This document shows, piece after piece, positions 25,000 through 37,500 of a stretch of DNA of 64,000 nucleotides; positions within the stretch are counted from its first letter, which is position 1; each line of letters starts with the position of its first letter. Made by a program: the position numbers and the translations under genes. Source of the stretch: Mikania micrantha. Taxonomy: Eukaryota; Streptophyta; Magnoliopsida; Asterales; Asteraceae. The stretch is taken from assembly GCA_009363875.1 (NCBI GenBank), contig CM018690.1:35531445-35595444 (forward strand), given 5' to 3'. The notes beneath the pieces are model-generated. The model ran no database searches. It was not told the origin of the DNA and was given only the letters and a program-made list of their open reading frames with translations.

Positions 25000-27189
25000 A
25001 CAAGTTTGAAGGTAGGCCAGAAGCCTATAATTTTTGTAAGGTTATTATAAATCATCAAACTCAAACTTATTTCGTTTAAATTTTTTTTGTGTATCACTAT
25101 TTTTATGTTATAACAATTGATATATTTGAGCTCTAGTATTTTTAATTTTTTTTTCTTTGATCATTGATATTCATAAGTTCAAGATCAACTAAGCAAATAA
25201 TTAAACAAATAGTGGTTTTTAGCATAAACAAATATATGTGGCCCATTTGTGGTGGTTTATCTTATAGGACCGATTCGGTTGTGGTGTGAAACTATTGGAA
25301 ATCAAAAAGTCACAATTATGATAACTATTAACCTAACAAATTAAATAGAGAGTGCACACGTTCCTTGCGGTTGATTTACACGATCGTGTAACAAGTGAAA
25401 CATGGCTTGCAATATTGCATGGTAATTATTCTTATGGACTATATAGAAATTACCTTCAATTAGTTTAAATTAGGACAGTTACCTTCAATTATTATTTTTC
25501 AATGTTGGTAACATAAAGGACTTTTAATGTGTTTAGTAAATATGTTTCATTTTGTCAATGGAAACCCTTATCTATTAAGTAACGATTACTAGGCTATATT
25601 ACAGTTAATGTTCTCTATCTTTATATATATATACTATGTACTTAACTAAATGGATAGATGATGAACAACATAATGAAGTCATTATTTTTGCCATTAGGAG
25701 TTTAGAGATACAATTAGACATGTTAAGGGAAGGAGATAGGTTCAAAGGACGTTATGATATGTTTGTAAAGTAAATTGTATTTCACAATGAATAATAAAAC
25801 ATTGTTGAAAACTTAAAGTCCTTCCAAAGTTATACGAAGGCACAACTTTAGATCTAGATGCCAACATTCTAATTTGACAGCTAATAGCATGGAAAAGCCA
25901 AACTTTGATAAGACATCAATTTCCTCTAAGTGTATACTTAAATCGTAAGTCATGATTTTTAGATTGCAACATTGTAAGACAATTTGCGACTACAATATAT
26001 AAAAACTCCTATTTAAAACATCATCAAGTGCGCCTAACCATTACTAGCCATTCCACATGGTGATTTTTGTTGTCATACAACATGGATCAAGAATAAAATG
26101 GTTTTGTTCCTAAGGTTGAAGTCATAGGCATGACAAAACAACTCAATGCTACCAGCCAATATAGCACAGAAAGACCACCAAGGGGGGTTTTTTTTTGAAA
26201 TAAAACACGAGGATAATGAGGATCTAAAAGCTTCAATGAGCACCCCCTCTTATTAATGAGAATTTTTTTCTAGTAGATTTATCGTGTGAAGTGTTTTCTC
26301 TATGGCATATCAATCTAAGCCTTTAGAAAACAATCTTTTATAAACAACTCTCTATTGTTTTTAAAAAGATTTCAATGGATGTATGTGAACATCTTCTCCA
26401 CAGACCATGCAAATATTTTATGGTCTCAAAAGTTGCATTTTCATGTGGATGCATGCAAGTTTTTCATCTACTTAAATGTAGCATTTTTCCTAACATCAAA
26501 TAAGTGTTTTTTTTTTTAAATGGCACTCTTTATCAAGATAATTATGTTGGACCCAATGTGAAATATAGTGAGATACATTCATAGTAAAAATGAATCCGTC
26601 TTTTAACAACTATTATATGTCTATTTAGATAAATGTTGAACATCTAGTAGATAGCTTGTGTTCACACATGCAATGATTTAGTTGAATCATTAATAAACGG
26701 TTACAATTAATTGTTAGACCGCTCCTTATGATAGTGAAATTACTATCTTCGACCCAAGAGTATGCCATTTTATGTATCGTTGAGCTGATCAAACAAACAA
26801 ATGACAGCTCATAAATACTCCCCATTGTAACTAATCTCTATAAGAGAACAAATTGTGTCTCACATGTAAGTATATTTGGTTATGCGGTTAATGTACAAAT
26901 ACTACCATGCCAAAATGAGACAAATTTCAAACACAATATATTCTCAGTCTTTAGGGGGAGAATGAATAATGAAAGACTGGTAAAACATGAAAATAATAGA
27001 GTGTATCATCACTATCAAATATCGACCCTCGAAGTGGCCGATGAAAATCACAAATCCAATATATTTACAAAGAATAACAAATGAATTACTAAATGCATGC
27101 ACAAACACAAACAAAGTGACAAAGTCACAAATACTCGTATCAAATTCATTTGTTCAAATTAATGTAATCATAAAAAGATTACCCTACAA

Positions 27190-27645
27190 AGAAAGCATGC
27201 AAAACTCAAGAAGAGGTTATTGATAAAACTCCTGAAGTGGTGAATAATAAGACCCTAGGAGAAGTTGATTGATAAAATCCCAGAAGAGATTAACGAAACT
27301 CTAGTAGAGGTTGATCGACAAAATCCCAAAAGAGATTAACATTATTCGAGAATTTGTTATCGGTAAAATCCCAGAAGAGATTAACGAAACTCTAGAAGAG
27401 GTTGATCGACAAAATCCCAGAAGAGATTAACATTATTCGAGAATTTGTTGTCGGTAAAATCCTAGAAGAGATTAACGTAACTCTAGAAGATGCTATTAGT
27501 AAAAATCCCAGAAGAGATTAACATTACTCTAGAAGAGGTTATCGGTAAAATCCTAAAAGATATAGAGGTTATCATTATAAATCTTGAAGAGATTAATAAA
27601 ACCCCAGAAGAGGATAATGGAGTTCCAGAAGAAACTCGGTACTAA
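27190..27645 (+). repeat. Degenerate tandem repeat inside the Copia element
   Basis: Words aaatcccagaagagattaac and gaaactctagaagaggttga alternate about eight to ten times with a period near 46-48 bp. In one frame the units read like PEEINETLEE. The position is just upstream of the reverse-transcriptase remnant, where Copia polyproteins have a variable acidic linker, so this is probably an expanded linker, now broken by stops. Confidence 0.75.
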
Positions 27646-27783
27646 ACATATATGAGATCTCAATATTGTATAAAATGGTACAATTTTAAACCTAAATGAA
27701 ATACGTGTTAATGAAATATTTGCATATGCTATATCAAAGAATGTAATCAGTGAAAAAGATTACGTAGGTAAAACTCTAGAAGA

Positions 27784-27815
<32 letters not shown>

Positions 27816-27848
27816 CAATGATTGACATAAATTGCAAATCGCCTTGAA

Positions 27849-28075
27849 GGCTGAGTTAGATTCACTTGAAAAGCTAAACGTTTTCGAACCTGTAGTTCAA
27901 ACACCCATAGACGTCAAACCAGTAGTTTACAAATGGGTGTCTTTAGATTAAAAAGAAACGTAAAGAGTTAGAGTGCGCAATGTAAGGAATGAATTGCAAC
28001 ACAAAGGGTTTTTTTTTATTTCTCAAATCCCAGTAGTTGATTATGAGTAAATATATTCCCCTGTTGCAGATGTGA
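27849..28075 (+). pseudogene. Copia reverse-transcriptase remnant
   Basis: Words in order are AELDSLEKLNVFEPV, VKPVVYKWV, RNELQHKGFF, QIPVVDYE and IYSPVADV, the usual start of a Copia reverse transcriptase. Several in-frame stops interrupt it (TAA after WVSLD, TAA after the next KET). It is non-functional. Confidence 0.8.
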
Positions 28076-29505
28076 TAACCCCATGATTATTCCTAGCCTC
28101 ACAATCTCAGATATACCTCAGATAAAATATAAAGAGGTTGTCATAAATATTTTGTAGGGGGCATTTAAAGTGACATATACATGAAATCCCTAAAAATGCT
28201 TGAAGCATTAGAATTGGTATCTCGAATCTGTAAATAATTTGAGACTCTGTAGAAGCCTTTAGAGAGAATTTTTTGAAAGAAATAACACAAGTTGAAATTA
28301 CTTGATCTGCATTTCAGGTATATACATAATTGTATATATATATATATATATATGTCCATCAATCAAACTATATCTAAAATATGTTAACTCGTTTTTATAT
28401 GGACAAAGTTTATTTGCAAAACACATCTATAGTTTTTCGATCGTTAGACATATCAATGGATCCTTACTGCCCCAAAAAGAGGGTGAAAATGTAATTGGTC
28501 TGGAAGTACCATTCCTAATTGTGATTGATGACTAAGGTGTCTCGAAAATATTACAAGACAACATAACTGATCCAGCAGTATTAGTTTATATTACAGATCC
28601 ATAATTACAAGTTTAACAACATCTTGAAGTATGTTATTAATTGTGTAAAATAAACAATAATATATCTCAGGGGGAGAAAATGTGAACTACATTGGCTATG
28701 TTTTATTACACTAGGTTTTCTTAGCAAAGGTTTTTTTGATAAGACAACATCATATTTCATATTAAGGGTTCAATTAATATCTTTACGATACTTGATATTG
28801 CATTTGCGGTGCACGAGTTAGAGAGATATAGTCTGAACCCAACACAAAGAAAGTCTCAAAGAGGTTATGTATTCACATATGGTGGGACAACAATATCTTG
28901 GAGATCGACAATGCAAAAACTTACAACAATTTCATCAAATTATGCTAACATTATAGAACTATATAATGTTAGTTGAAAATGTGTGCTATTGAGATCGATG
29001 ATTAATCAAATATAGAAGAAGCATGTGACTTGGAAGAGATTAAGAAGAGCCCTACAATTATTTATAAAGACAATATTGCTAGCATAGCTCATATTAAAGC
29101 ACGTTATATCAAGGGTGACATAACCATGTATATTTTACCAAATTCCTTAAGTTTACAAAAGGATAATGTAGTTGATGTTTGCTAGATCATATCAAGTAAA
29201 AATCTAGCTGATCTATTTACAAAGTTTTTACCCAGAAGCAGCTTCAAGAAAATATCATAGAAGATCGAATTAATCTTCATAGATTAAAAGGCATTTACTA
29301 AATTGAGGGAGAGCATTATACACTTTGTACTCTTTTTCCTTGACTAAGTTTTGTCCCATTGGGTTTTCTTAGTAAGGTTTTAATGAGGCAACATAACTGA
29401 TCTAGAGATATCAGTTATTTAATCGATCCTGAAGTATCGAATTAATACATCCTGAAGCATGATATTAATAAGTGTATGGTAAACAGTAATATGTATGAGG
29501 GGGAG

Positions 29506-29680
29506 TGTTATGTATTAAGTAGTATTAATCACAGACATAATTACTACCAACCATTCGTCTTCTCACACATTATGTTTGAGTTACGTGACTTTACAGTTTC
29601 TCGTTGTATCACTATATAATGTATCATATTGTATGAATATAGTTGGAGTTTTCTCTCATGTTTCTTCTACTTTTATAACA
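29506..29680 (+). repeat. 3' LTR of the Copia element
   Basis: Identical in sequence to the 5' LTR and preceded by a purine tract (29496-29505). Followed by the target duplication aaata. Confidence 0.93.
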
Positions 29681-29850
29681 AAATATAAATAAAGCTTTGA
29701 AGTCAAACATTTTTAACTTTATTATGTTTCTTTTATTTAGTTTTTGATTGCATTTATTAATAACTAAATAATTTAACAATAAAAATAAATCATGTAGTTT
29801 ACTTGTAGACTAGTAATGTCTTTTCATTAATATAATAACTATAACTAAAA

Positions 29851-30304
29851 TCTATCTATTCTAATAAATCAAAGTTTTTTGGGACACGTGGCGGGTTTTT
29901 AGAGCACCTCCATTTTGATTTCCCGACTTTCTCTCATATTAAATACATCTTATATTAAATAATAATATTAAATATTTGTTTACAATTTTAAATTAAGAAA
30001 CATACTTTTTAATACATTAAAAATATTAATACTAAAGACACACATTTTAAAATTCCAAATTATTATAAAATATACAATTTTTAAAAATAGTTTTTTAAAA
30101 CAAAATGTTTAAAGAAATAAAGTTTGAAAAAATTAGTGTTTATAAAAATAATATAACTATTTTATTACTTAAAGTATTAAAGTCTACATAATTTTAGTCA
30201 TATTTTATTTCAAAAAAAAATCTTATATTGCCTAAATTTTTATCAATGATTATTTCTTATATATTTTTAATTCAACCCGTGTAGTACACGGGGTACTAAC
30301 CTAG
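29851..30304 (+). mobile_element. Non-autonomous Helitron, 454 bp
   Basis: It starts TCTATCTATTC after an A and ends CTAG before a T. Near the 3' end is the hairpin cccgtgtagtacacggg (30276-30292), followed by gtactaacctag, the standard Helitron terminus. The uninterrupted paralogous site at about 23985-24005 (actaaaatttaaat) shows insertion exactly between A and T with no duplication, the signature of Helitron transposition. No coding capacity. Confidence 0.92.
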
Positions 30305-31030
30305 TTTAAATATAAATAAAGCTTCGATGTCAAACATTTTTAACTTTAGTTATGTGTCTCTGTTAAGCATAATATTAATCTAGGATTATAACACTTGCAT
30401 AATCTATATCTATATCTATACTCTCTAATAAAAGAGTATATTTTTTGCCACATGTCATTTTTTAATCTTTACAATATTTCTCTCTCATATTAAATAATAA
30501 TTATAATTATATTCTTTAACTAATTTATTAAATAATTTTAAATCTAATGACTAATAACTTTATATACATTTTTTCATATTAAAAAATAGTTCTAACAAAT
30601 AAAAAATAAAATCTTTTTTTTATAATTAAAAAGCACACTTAAACAAAGTTTACAAAATATGAAAATTTTCTAAAAATGAATTTTTAAAAAAGATAAGAAT
30701 TATTTTAAATTTGTAGTTTTAGAAAAAATAAAAGTTCTGTAAAAATAAGTTTTCTTAAAAAAACAAGTTATTTAAAACAAATAAGTTTTCTTAAAACAAA
30801 CAAGTTATTTAAAACAAGTTATTGAAGACCTCAACCCCTCTCTTGTTGAGCAAACCAACTATTTATGAACCAAAAGGTTAATATATATACTCTTACTAAC
30901 CGTAAATATAAACAAAGGCAAACTTCATCTTTAACAATACTAGATAATTAATTTATAAAACTAACATTTAAATACTTCTATTTTAAATCAAATAATTCAA
31001 AACCCAACGTACACTAGACTTATACACTTA
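30305..31030. other. AT-rich DNA, possible remnant of another Helitron 5' end
   Basis: At about 30404 the words tctatatctatactctctaataaa resemble a Helitron 5' end, but no 3' hairpin with CTAG was found. The rest is AT-rich with repeats of aaaacaagttattt around 30765-30830. No gene. Confidence 0.35.
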
Positions 31031-31383
31031 GACCATGCGTAATATGTTCCCTGCGACCCCAACAGCCAGCGGGCTCCAACGGTGAGGCGGGGTCAGGCGG
31101 GTACATGTAACAACCGGTTTTTAATAATGAAATGTATTGTGAATAATCGTTAATTAAACAATTGTGGTGGTTGTGATTTAAAAATATGTAAGAATTACGT
31201 CATTAATGGCAAGAGCACATGTGATCGTTCTAGAGATCCATGATGATTTATCAATTTTGGTTATTACAAGTTGATAGTATGTGAAAACTGATGAACGTGG
31301 GCGAAAACCGTGCGCGAAACGGAGTTACGGATTGTCCGGAATCGCGAAACGAAGAAAATTATATAATATTATACTTTGGGACT

Positions 31384-31512
31384 CTTCGCGGTACGCGAAG
31401 GTGGTTTTGAGGTTCCTTCGCGGTACGCGAAGGACTCAAAATATCTAAAAAAGTCTCGAATTTCTTCGCGGTACGCGAAGACTTTCTTTGATCTTCGTCG
31501 CGGTACGCGACG
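31384..31512. repeat. Four palindromes in the LTR
   Basis: The 17-bp sequence cttcgcggtacgcgaag (7-bp arms around gta) occurs at 31384-31400, 31416-31432 and 31464-31480. A fourth copy at 31496-31512 is cgtcgcggtacgcgacg, changed at matching positions in both arms. The same set recurs in the 3' LTR at 39231-39247, 39263-39279, 39311-39327 and 39343-39359. Confidence 0.95.
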
Positions 31513-32530
31513 GGTGAGGCGGTTTAGAAACATCTCAAATTTATCAGATTTCACAGAAAGTTTATAACTTTCTTTCTTTCGAACTTCCAACATCAACAGA
31601 CGAACTTTGAGGCTGCCAAACTCCGATTTGAAGCCGATTTAACCCACGGATCGTATCAGAGAACGTATCTGCAACATCTGATCGTTGTTTTGGCATTGAA
31701 TATCCGTTCGATTGGGTAACGATTTGTTTTATCCTACTAGTTTAATATTATGTGAATTAAATCTAGTTTTGATTGTAATACTATGATTATGGGTATTGAT
31801 TATCGCCTAGTTGATAACTAGGGGTTGTTAGAAACGAAAAACTTGATATTTTGACGGTAAAATCTTCGTTTTGAAGCCGGGATAATGTCCGGTTGTTATG
31901 AAACTCATATCATGGTGTGATAACTAGTAGGATGGATTGAATATGATTTTAAATGAAATATGGATTATAATCCATAGGTTAAATGATGATTTTGATGAAT
32001 TGATGTTAAAATTATTAATAGTTATGATCTTAAATAAAAAAATTGAATAATAAAAATAGTTAAAGATCGTAACTAATATAATGAACATCAGTTATTTGAT
32101 AAATTGCCTGGGGAGGCATGAAATATGATTAATTGTGATAATTGACTAGAACTTGCTAAATATAGTAAGATAGAGTCAGTTATGTGATGAATTGACTTTG
32201 AGCAAGTCAAATCAGTCAAGTGTGTTGAACTTGATTGTATGTGCTATACGTGTTGAAACTAGTTGTATATATGTATTTTGCAACTAGGTGGTGGTAGTGG
32301 AAGTCAAACCACTAGTCATAGAACAGGAAAGGAGCCTGCAATTGCTAATCTCTTATCTGATTAAGGTAAGTAATCCCACAACTATGACATCACATAATAA
32401 ATATTGAAATTGTTGTTGAATAAATTATATAATAAATATGGCATTGGTGATAGGGGAATGTTGAATAATAAAAGTTCAACAACCTATGATAAATCCAATA
32501 CCTTGGTAAATAATAGTGTGGGACTTTTAT

Positions 32531-32894
32531 GATGGAAGTACCGGTTGGGTGAACATCATAGTAATTTGATTGAATTATATATGCTCCACAATGGTGGATA
32601 GCCAGAGGTGCTGGCAATTATCTAGATGGAAGTACCGGTGGGTGAACATCTTAAGACTTGAATTATATATGACTCCACAATGGTGGATAGCCAGAGGTGC
32701 TGGCAATTGTCTTAGATGGAAGTACCGGTGGGTGAACATCTTAAGACTTGAATTATATATGACTCCACAATGGTGGATAGCCAGAGGTGCTGGCAATTGT
32801 CTTAGATGGAAGTACCGGTGGGTGAACATCTTAAGACTTGAATTATTTATGACTCCACAATGGTGGATAGCCAGAGGTGCTGGCAACTGGCTAT
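32531..32894 (+). repeat. 90-bp tandem repeat in the 5' LTR, four copies
   Basis: Units start with gatggaagtaccgg at 32531, 32625, 32715 and 32805. Because 90 is a multiple of three, both strands stay open across the array, which explains the long repetitive frames there; they are not proteins. Confidence 0.94.
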
Positions 32895-33143
32895 GGGGGA
32901 AGCACATAAGTGTGAACACCATAGTGTAATATTGATTAAACTATTGTGAGCAATAGTTGATAATTGGTAATGTGATATTTTATATTGTGAGAGTCAATTC
33001 GAATAGAAATGACTCAGTTTGAATGTTGATTGTGAAAAATGTATTTTTACACTTTATTGTTGAGAAACCATTGGGGTTTACTTACTTAGTTCTTATGAAC
33101 TAATGGGAATTATTGTGTGATGTTGTAGGTCAAAAATGACGTA

Positions 33144-33848
33144 TGTAACACCCCGCCTCGTTTTACCAGCAATATTGTCCGCTTTGCCAAATTATAGCTC
33201 ACGGCTTTGCTTTTGGTCGCCCGGGTGAAAACTTCCCAGGGGGTCACCCATCCTGGATTGCTGTCACCTGAGCACGCTTAACTGTGGAGTTCTCCTCTCA
33301 TCCACTACCATTAAGCCCGAAAACGCGTTGTTGGTATAAGAGGCGAGTTATTACATATGAACCAAGGATCTCTCCTGTCCACGGCCGATGTGGGATTTGC
33401 CTAAGGTGTCACATACACCCCCCTTGGGACTCATCGTCCTCGATGAGGTTTGCCCCGCTAGCCTCTCTGGCGTGTAGGATCTGCCTAAGGTGTCCTCCAG
33501 ACACTCCCCGGGACTCATCGCCCTGGATGAGGTTTGCCCCACATCCCGAACGACACAGGAGTGGCTCTGATACCATTCTGTAACACCCCGCCTCGTTTTA
33601 CCAGCAATATTGTCCGCTTTGCCAAATTATAGCTCACGGCTTTGCTTTTGGTCGCCCGGGTGAAAACTTCCCAGGGGGTCACCCATCCTGGATTGCTGTC
33701 ACCTGAGCACGCTTAACTGTGGAGTTCTCCTCTCATCCACTACCATTAAGCCCGAAAACGCATTGTTGGTATAAGAGGCGAGTTATTACATATGAACCAA
33801 GGATCTCTCCTGTCCACGGCCGATGTGGGATTTGCCTAAGGTGTCACA
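33144..33848 (-). mobile_element. Cassandra TRIM element with 5S-rRNA-like LTRs
   Basis: It lies on the minus strand. LTRs are 33144-33413 and 33579-33848 (270 bp each, one visible difference), with the duplication acgta at 33139-33143 and 33849-33853. The 165-bp interior has only the primer-binding site, seen in complement as gtggctctgatacca next to the right-hand LTR. On the minus strand each LTR contains AACTCCACAGTTAAGCGTGC and AGGATGGGTGACC plus CTGGGAAGT, the conserved 5S rRNA internal-promoter region that defines Cassandra. No proteins are encoded. Transcription by RNA polymerase III is known for the family; here it is inferred. Confidence 0.94.
33225..33300 (-). promoter_or_regulatory. 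5S-rRNA-like domain in Cassandra LTR (also 33660-33735)
   Basis: Complement of this stretch carries box A-like AGTTAAGCGTGCT and box C-like GGATGGGTGACC in the order and spacing of plant 5S rRNA. A second copy lies at 33660-33735 in the other LTR. In true 5S genes these boxes recruit TFIIIA and polymerase III. Confidence 0.88.
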
Positions 33849-34525
33849 ACGTACACGGCTGTAAGGATCGAGGTGGAGCAGGAATCGAATGATCAAACAT
33901 TGTTGCAAACGTGTGAAATTTTGGTTTAAACTTACTTATGTAAATAAGTATTGTAAAATGTGTGACACGTTTACTTTTGTGTTAAACTTTGTTTAATATC
34001 ATTAAATAAAGAAGGTCAAACAAGGTTTTAAAAATGAAAAATTTGTTGGGACCAACTCTGATATTATTTTAAAATGTTGAATAGTAATCGGGGGTTACAA
34101 AGCTGGTATCAGAGCATTGGTTTGAGGGATTCAAGTGTTAGAAACACACTTGGACTCAAATCTTATGCTCTTGATATGTGATTAAACGTTCGATTCCAGC
34201 CTCGATCATTAAGCCGGAGGTATGAGGTCAGTATTTATATGTTGAATTGTATATGTACACATTGTTGTGTGTATGAATTGTGTGAACCGAACTTCTCAAT
34301 TATGAAATGAGATGATGAAATTAAGGGCACGAGTGTGTGATAAACATGTTATTATGCCTGGCCAGTATAATGAGATGCTTATGACATAACCGTTTCCTTA
34401 ATTAAGTCAGATTGTATCATGATTTTGAATATTAGGTAAGGTGATTATGTACTATATAAGTACAAGATTGTTAAATATTGTGAATACATGAGACTGATTG
34501 TTTAATTATATGATTTCAGCCACAA

Positions 34526-37500
34526 ATGGCTGAAGAACATACATCTGGTGTGAATAGCAGTGAGAAGGTGGAACTCACTGAAACTCAAATAATGGTGAAG
34601 GAAGAGGTGGCAAAGGCTTTTGAAGCTGCCTTGCCCACATATATTGAAGAAATTAAGTCTTCATTAAAAGAGTTTTTTCATCAAGAGTTGTCTGAATTTG
34701 AAACTGGAGTGGAGATGAAACAATCTTCTAAGACAACTACTTTTAAAGAATTTATGGCTTGTAAGCCAGCAGAGTTTAAGGGGGAGGTAGATCCCTTGAT
34801 TAGCCAGCGTTGGATATCTGATATTGAAAGTACGTTTGAAACTTGTCATTGTGACCCGGCTGATGAGGTCATGTTTGCTGGCAATCAGTTAAAAGATCGT
34901 GCCAAAGATTGGTGGGAGTTGTCGAGGAAGGAAAAAGGCAGAGATGGAATAAAAGGGCTGACTTGGGCCCAGTTTAAAGAACTTTTCTTAAAACGGTTTT
35001 GTCCTCAAGCCGCTATTGATCGTATTACTGAGGAGTTTCTGCATTTACAACAGAAGGATGAAAGTGTTGATACTATCACTGCCATTTTCTTCGATAAAGC
35101 TAAATTTTATCCGGATATCCTTCAGACTGAAAGGATGTGGATAAACCGGTATCATACTATGTTGAATACGAAGTACCGGGAATTTCTCACGCCTTCTAAG
35201 TGTGAGACACTTAATGAGTTGATCAATTGTGCCCGAGAACGGGAATTGGAATTGAAACGACAAGAAGATCGAGGAGATAAACGTAAGGCTGAAACAGAAA
35301 CAGGTTCGTCTAAAAAGGCGAAGTTTGCTAAATCGTTTAAAAAGCCCGTTTTTACTAAACCCTGTCCCAATTGTGGGAGGATGCACGCGGGGGAATGTCG
35401 TGCTAGTCCTGTTGTCTGTTACAAATGCGGGAAGCCAGGACATTTGGCAACCCAGTGCATGAGCTCTCCTAGTCTGTGCTATCATTGTTATAAGCCAGGA
35501 CATAGGAGGAGTGAGTGTCCTGAACTTAAGAGGGCAGCATCGATTAGTGATAATAGCCGATCGTTCAAATCTCAAGGCACTGGAAAGAAACCGGAAGCGC
35601 CCAAACCAAAAGGGAGAGCTTTCCAGATTTCTGCAGAGGAGGCTAAAGTCGCATCTGATGTGGTGACAGGTACCTTCTTTGTTAATTCAATACCTGCTTA
35701 TGTGTTATTTGATTCTGGAGCCAATCGATCTTTTGTGTCTATAAAATTTGTGCATCATCCTTCTTTTGTCTTAGAAAAGTTGCCTGTACCGTTAGAAGTA
35801 GAGGTTGCTGATTCTAAGAGTTTCCTTGTGTCTAATATTTATCGAAATTGTAAACTTACGATCAATAACGAGGAGTATGTCGTTGATCTAATACCCATGG
35901 TATTGGGGGAGTTTGATGTTGTTATTGGAATGGATTGGCTATCTTCTTATAAAGCTAATATTCTTTGCAACCGCAAAGTTATACAATTGATAACCCCGAG
36001 TGGTTATGAATTATCCTTTCAAGGAGAAAAACGTGGAGGGGTTGTTTTGTGTTCTTTGGTCAAGGCCATGAAGTATATGAATCATGGGGGCCAATCCTTC
36101 TTAGCTTATGTTATTAATGCTGAAAAGCCAGTAAAGGAATTGGAGGATGTCCCGATTGTTAGGGATTTTCCTGATGTCTTTCCGGATGATTTACCGGGAA
36201 TCCCCTCTGATAGAGATGTTGATTTTAGAATCGATCTTATTCCAGGGGCCAAGCCTATAGCAAAAGCTCCTTATCGTTTAGCACCGTCTGAATTGCAAGA
36301 GTTGATGACTCAATTGCAGGATCTTCTCGATAAAGGTTTTATTCGTCCAAGCATCTCGCCTTGGGGTGCTCCTGTTCTTTTTGTTAAAAAGAAGGACGGA
36401 AGTTTTCGTATGTGTATTGATTATCGAGAGCTAAACAAAGTAACGGTGAAAAACAAATATCATTTGCCTCGTATTGATGATATTTTTGATCAGTTGCAAG
36501 GGGCTTCTTGGTTCTCTAAAATTGATCTTAGGTCGGGTTACCATCAAATTAAAGTTAGGGAAGAAGATATTCCTAAAACAGCGTTTCGAACCCGATACGG
36601 TCATTATGAATTTCTTGTCATGTCTTTTGGGCTGACTAATGCACCGGCTGCATTCATGGACTTGATGAATCGGGTGTGTCGTCCCATGTTGGATCGATCT
36701 GTTATCGTCTTTATTGATGATATTCTGGTTTATTCCAAAAATGAAGGTGATCACGCTTGTCACTTACGAGAGGTACTCGAAACTCTCCGTAGAGAGAAGT
36801 TATATGCAAAATTTTCTAAATGCGCCTTTTGGTTACATGAAGTCCAATTTCTTGGACATGTGATAAATGCAGATGGCATTCTTGTTGATCCTTCTAAAAT
36901 TCAAGCGGTGACCAATTGGAGTCTACCCAAAAGTCCAACTGACGTTAGAAGTTTTCTTGGCTTAGCTGGTTATTATCGTAGATTTATTCAAGACTTTGCC
37001 AAGATTGCTTCTTCTTTAACCAAACTTACAAGAAAGAATGTTAAGTTTGTGTGGGGTGATGACCAAGAGAAAGTATTCCAAGAGTTAAAGTCAAAATTAA
37101 CTCAGGCACCGGTATTGACATTACCGGATGGTCTTGATGATTTTGTAGTATATTCTGATGCTTCTTATCTTGGTCTAGGTTGCGTTCTTATGCAACGAGG
37201 TAAGGTAATTGCTTATGCCTCGAGACAATTAAAAACTTATGAAATCAATTATCCTATTCATGATTTAGAACTGGCAGCAGTCGTATTTGCCTTAAAAATC
37301 TGGAGTCATTATTTGTACGGTGTAAAGTGTACCATTTACACCGATCATAAGAGCTTGAAATATTTCTTCACTCAGAAGGAATTAAATATGAGGCAAAGAC
37401 GATGGCTGGAATTACTCAAGGATTACGATTGTGAAATCCTTTATCATCCTGGTAAAGCGAATGTGGTGGCGGATGCCTTGAGTAGAAAAGAGGAGTGTGA

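Larger units (their letters stand above)
24006..29680 (+). mobile_element. Ty1/copia LTR retrotransposon, decayed interior
   Basis: Two 175-bp LTRs (24006-24180 and 29506-29680), TG...CA, flanked by the 5-bp duplication aaata (24001-24005 and 29681-29685). The primer-binding region follows the 5' LTR (cgttatcagcacg) and a polypurine tract, gagggggag, precedes the 3' LTR. The two LTRs are identical by my reading. The interior has only remnants: Copia reverse transcriptase around 27850-28075 (words PVVYKWV, NELQHKGFF, IYSPVADV, broken by stops) and the RNase H tail around 29030-29270 (YKDNIASIAH, NLADLFTKFLP). No intact gag or pol exists, so movement would need another element's proteins. Confidence 0.92.
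23868..30348. repeat. Tandem duplication of about 180 bp, each half split by a transposon
   Basis: Unit 1 is 23868-24005 plus 29681-29720; unit 2 is 29721-29850 plus 30305-30348. The two match almost base for base (for example taactaaataatttaac and gtagtttacttgtag). Unit 1 is interrupted by the Copia element and unit 2 by the Helitron. Removing both insertions leaves a simple head-to-tail duplication of ordinary AT-rich DNA. Confidence 0.85.
31106..34099 (+). repeat. 5' LTR of the Tekay-like element (with nested Cassandra)
   Basis: Begins TGTAACAACCGG and ends GGGGGTTACA. Includes four palindromes (31384-31512), a 90-bp tandem repeat (32531-32894) and the 705-bp Cassandra element at 33144. 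Without the insert and its duplication it is 2284 bp. Confidence 0.93.

Noticed and set aside
30404..31020. Second complete Helitron after the 454-bp one
   Set aside because: A 5'-like start is present but no hairpin plus CTAG end could be found.
31384..31512. CRISPR-like spaced palindromes
   Set aside because: Only four copies with uneven spacers, inside a plant LTR and duplicated in the sister LTR; no cas genes.
31369..31596. 75-codon minus-strand frame with repeated SRYAK/FAYRE-type words, repeated at 39216-39443
   Set aside because: The repetition is the four DNA palindromes read in translation, within an LTR.
33225..33300. True 5S rRNA gene
   Set aside because: Only the internal promoter-like part of 5S is present and it sits in both LTRs of a Cassandra element.
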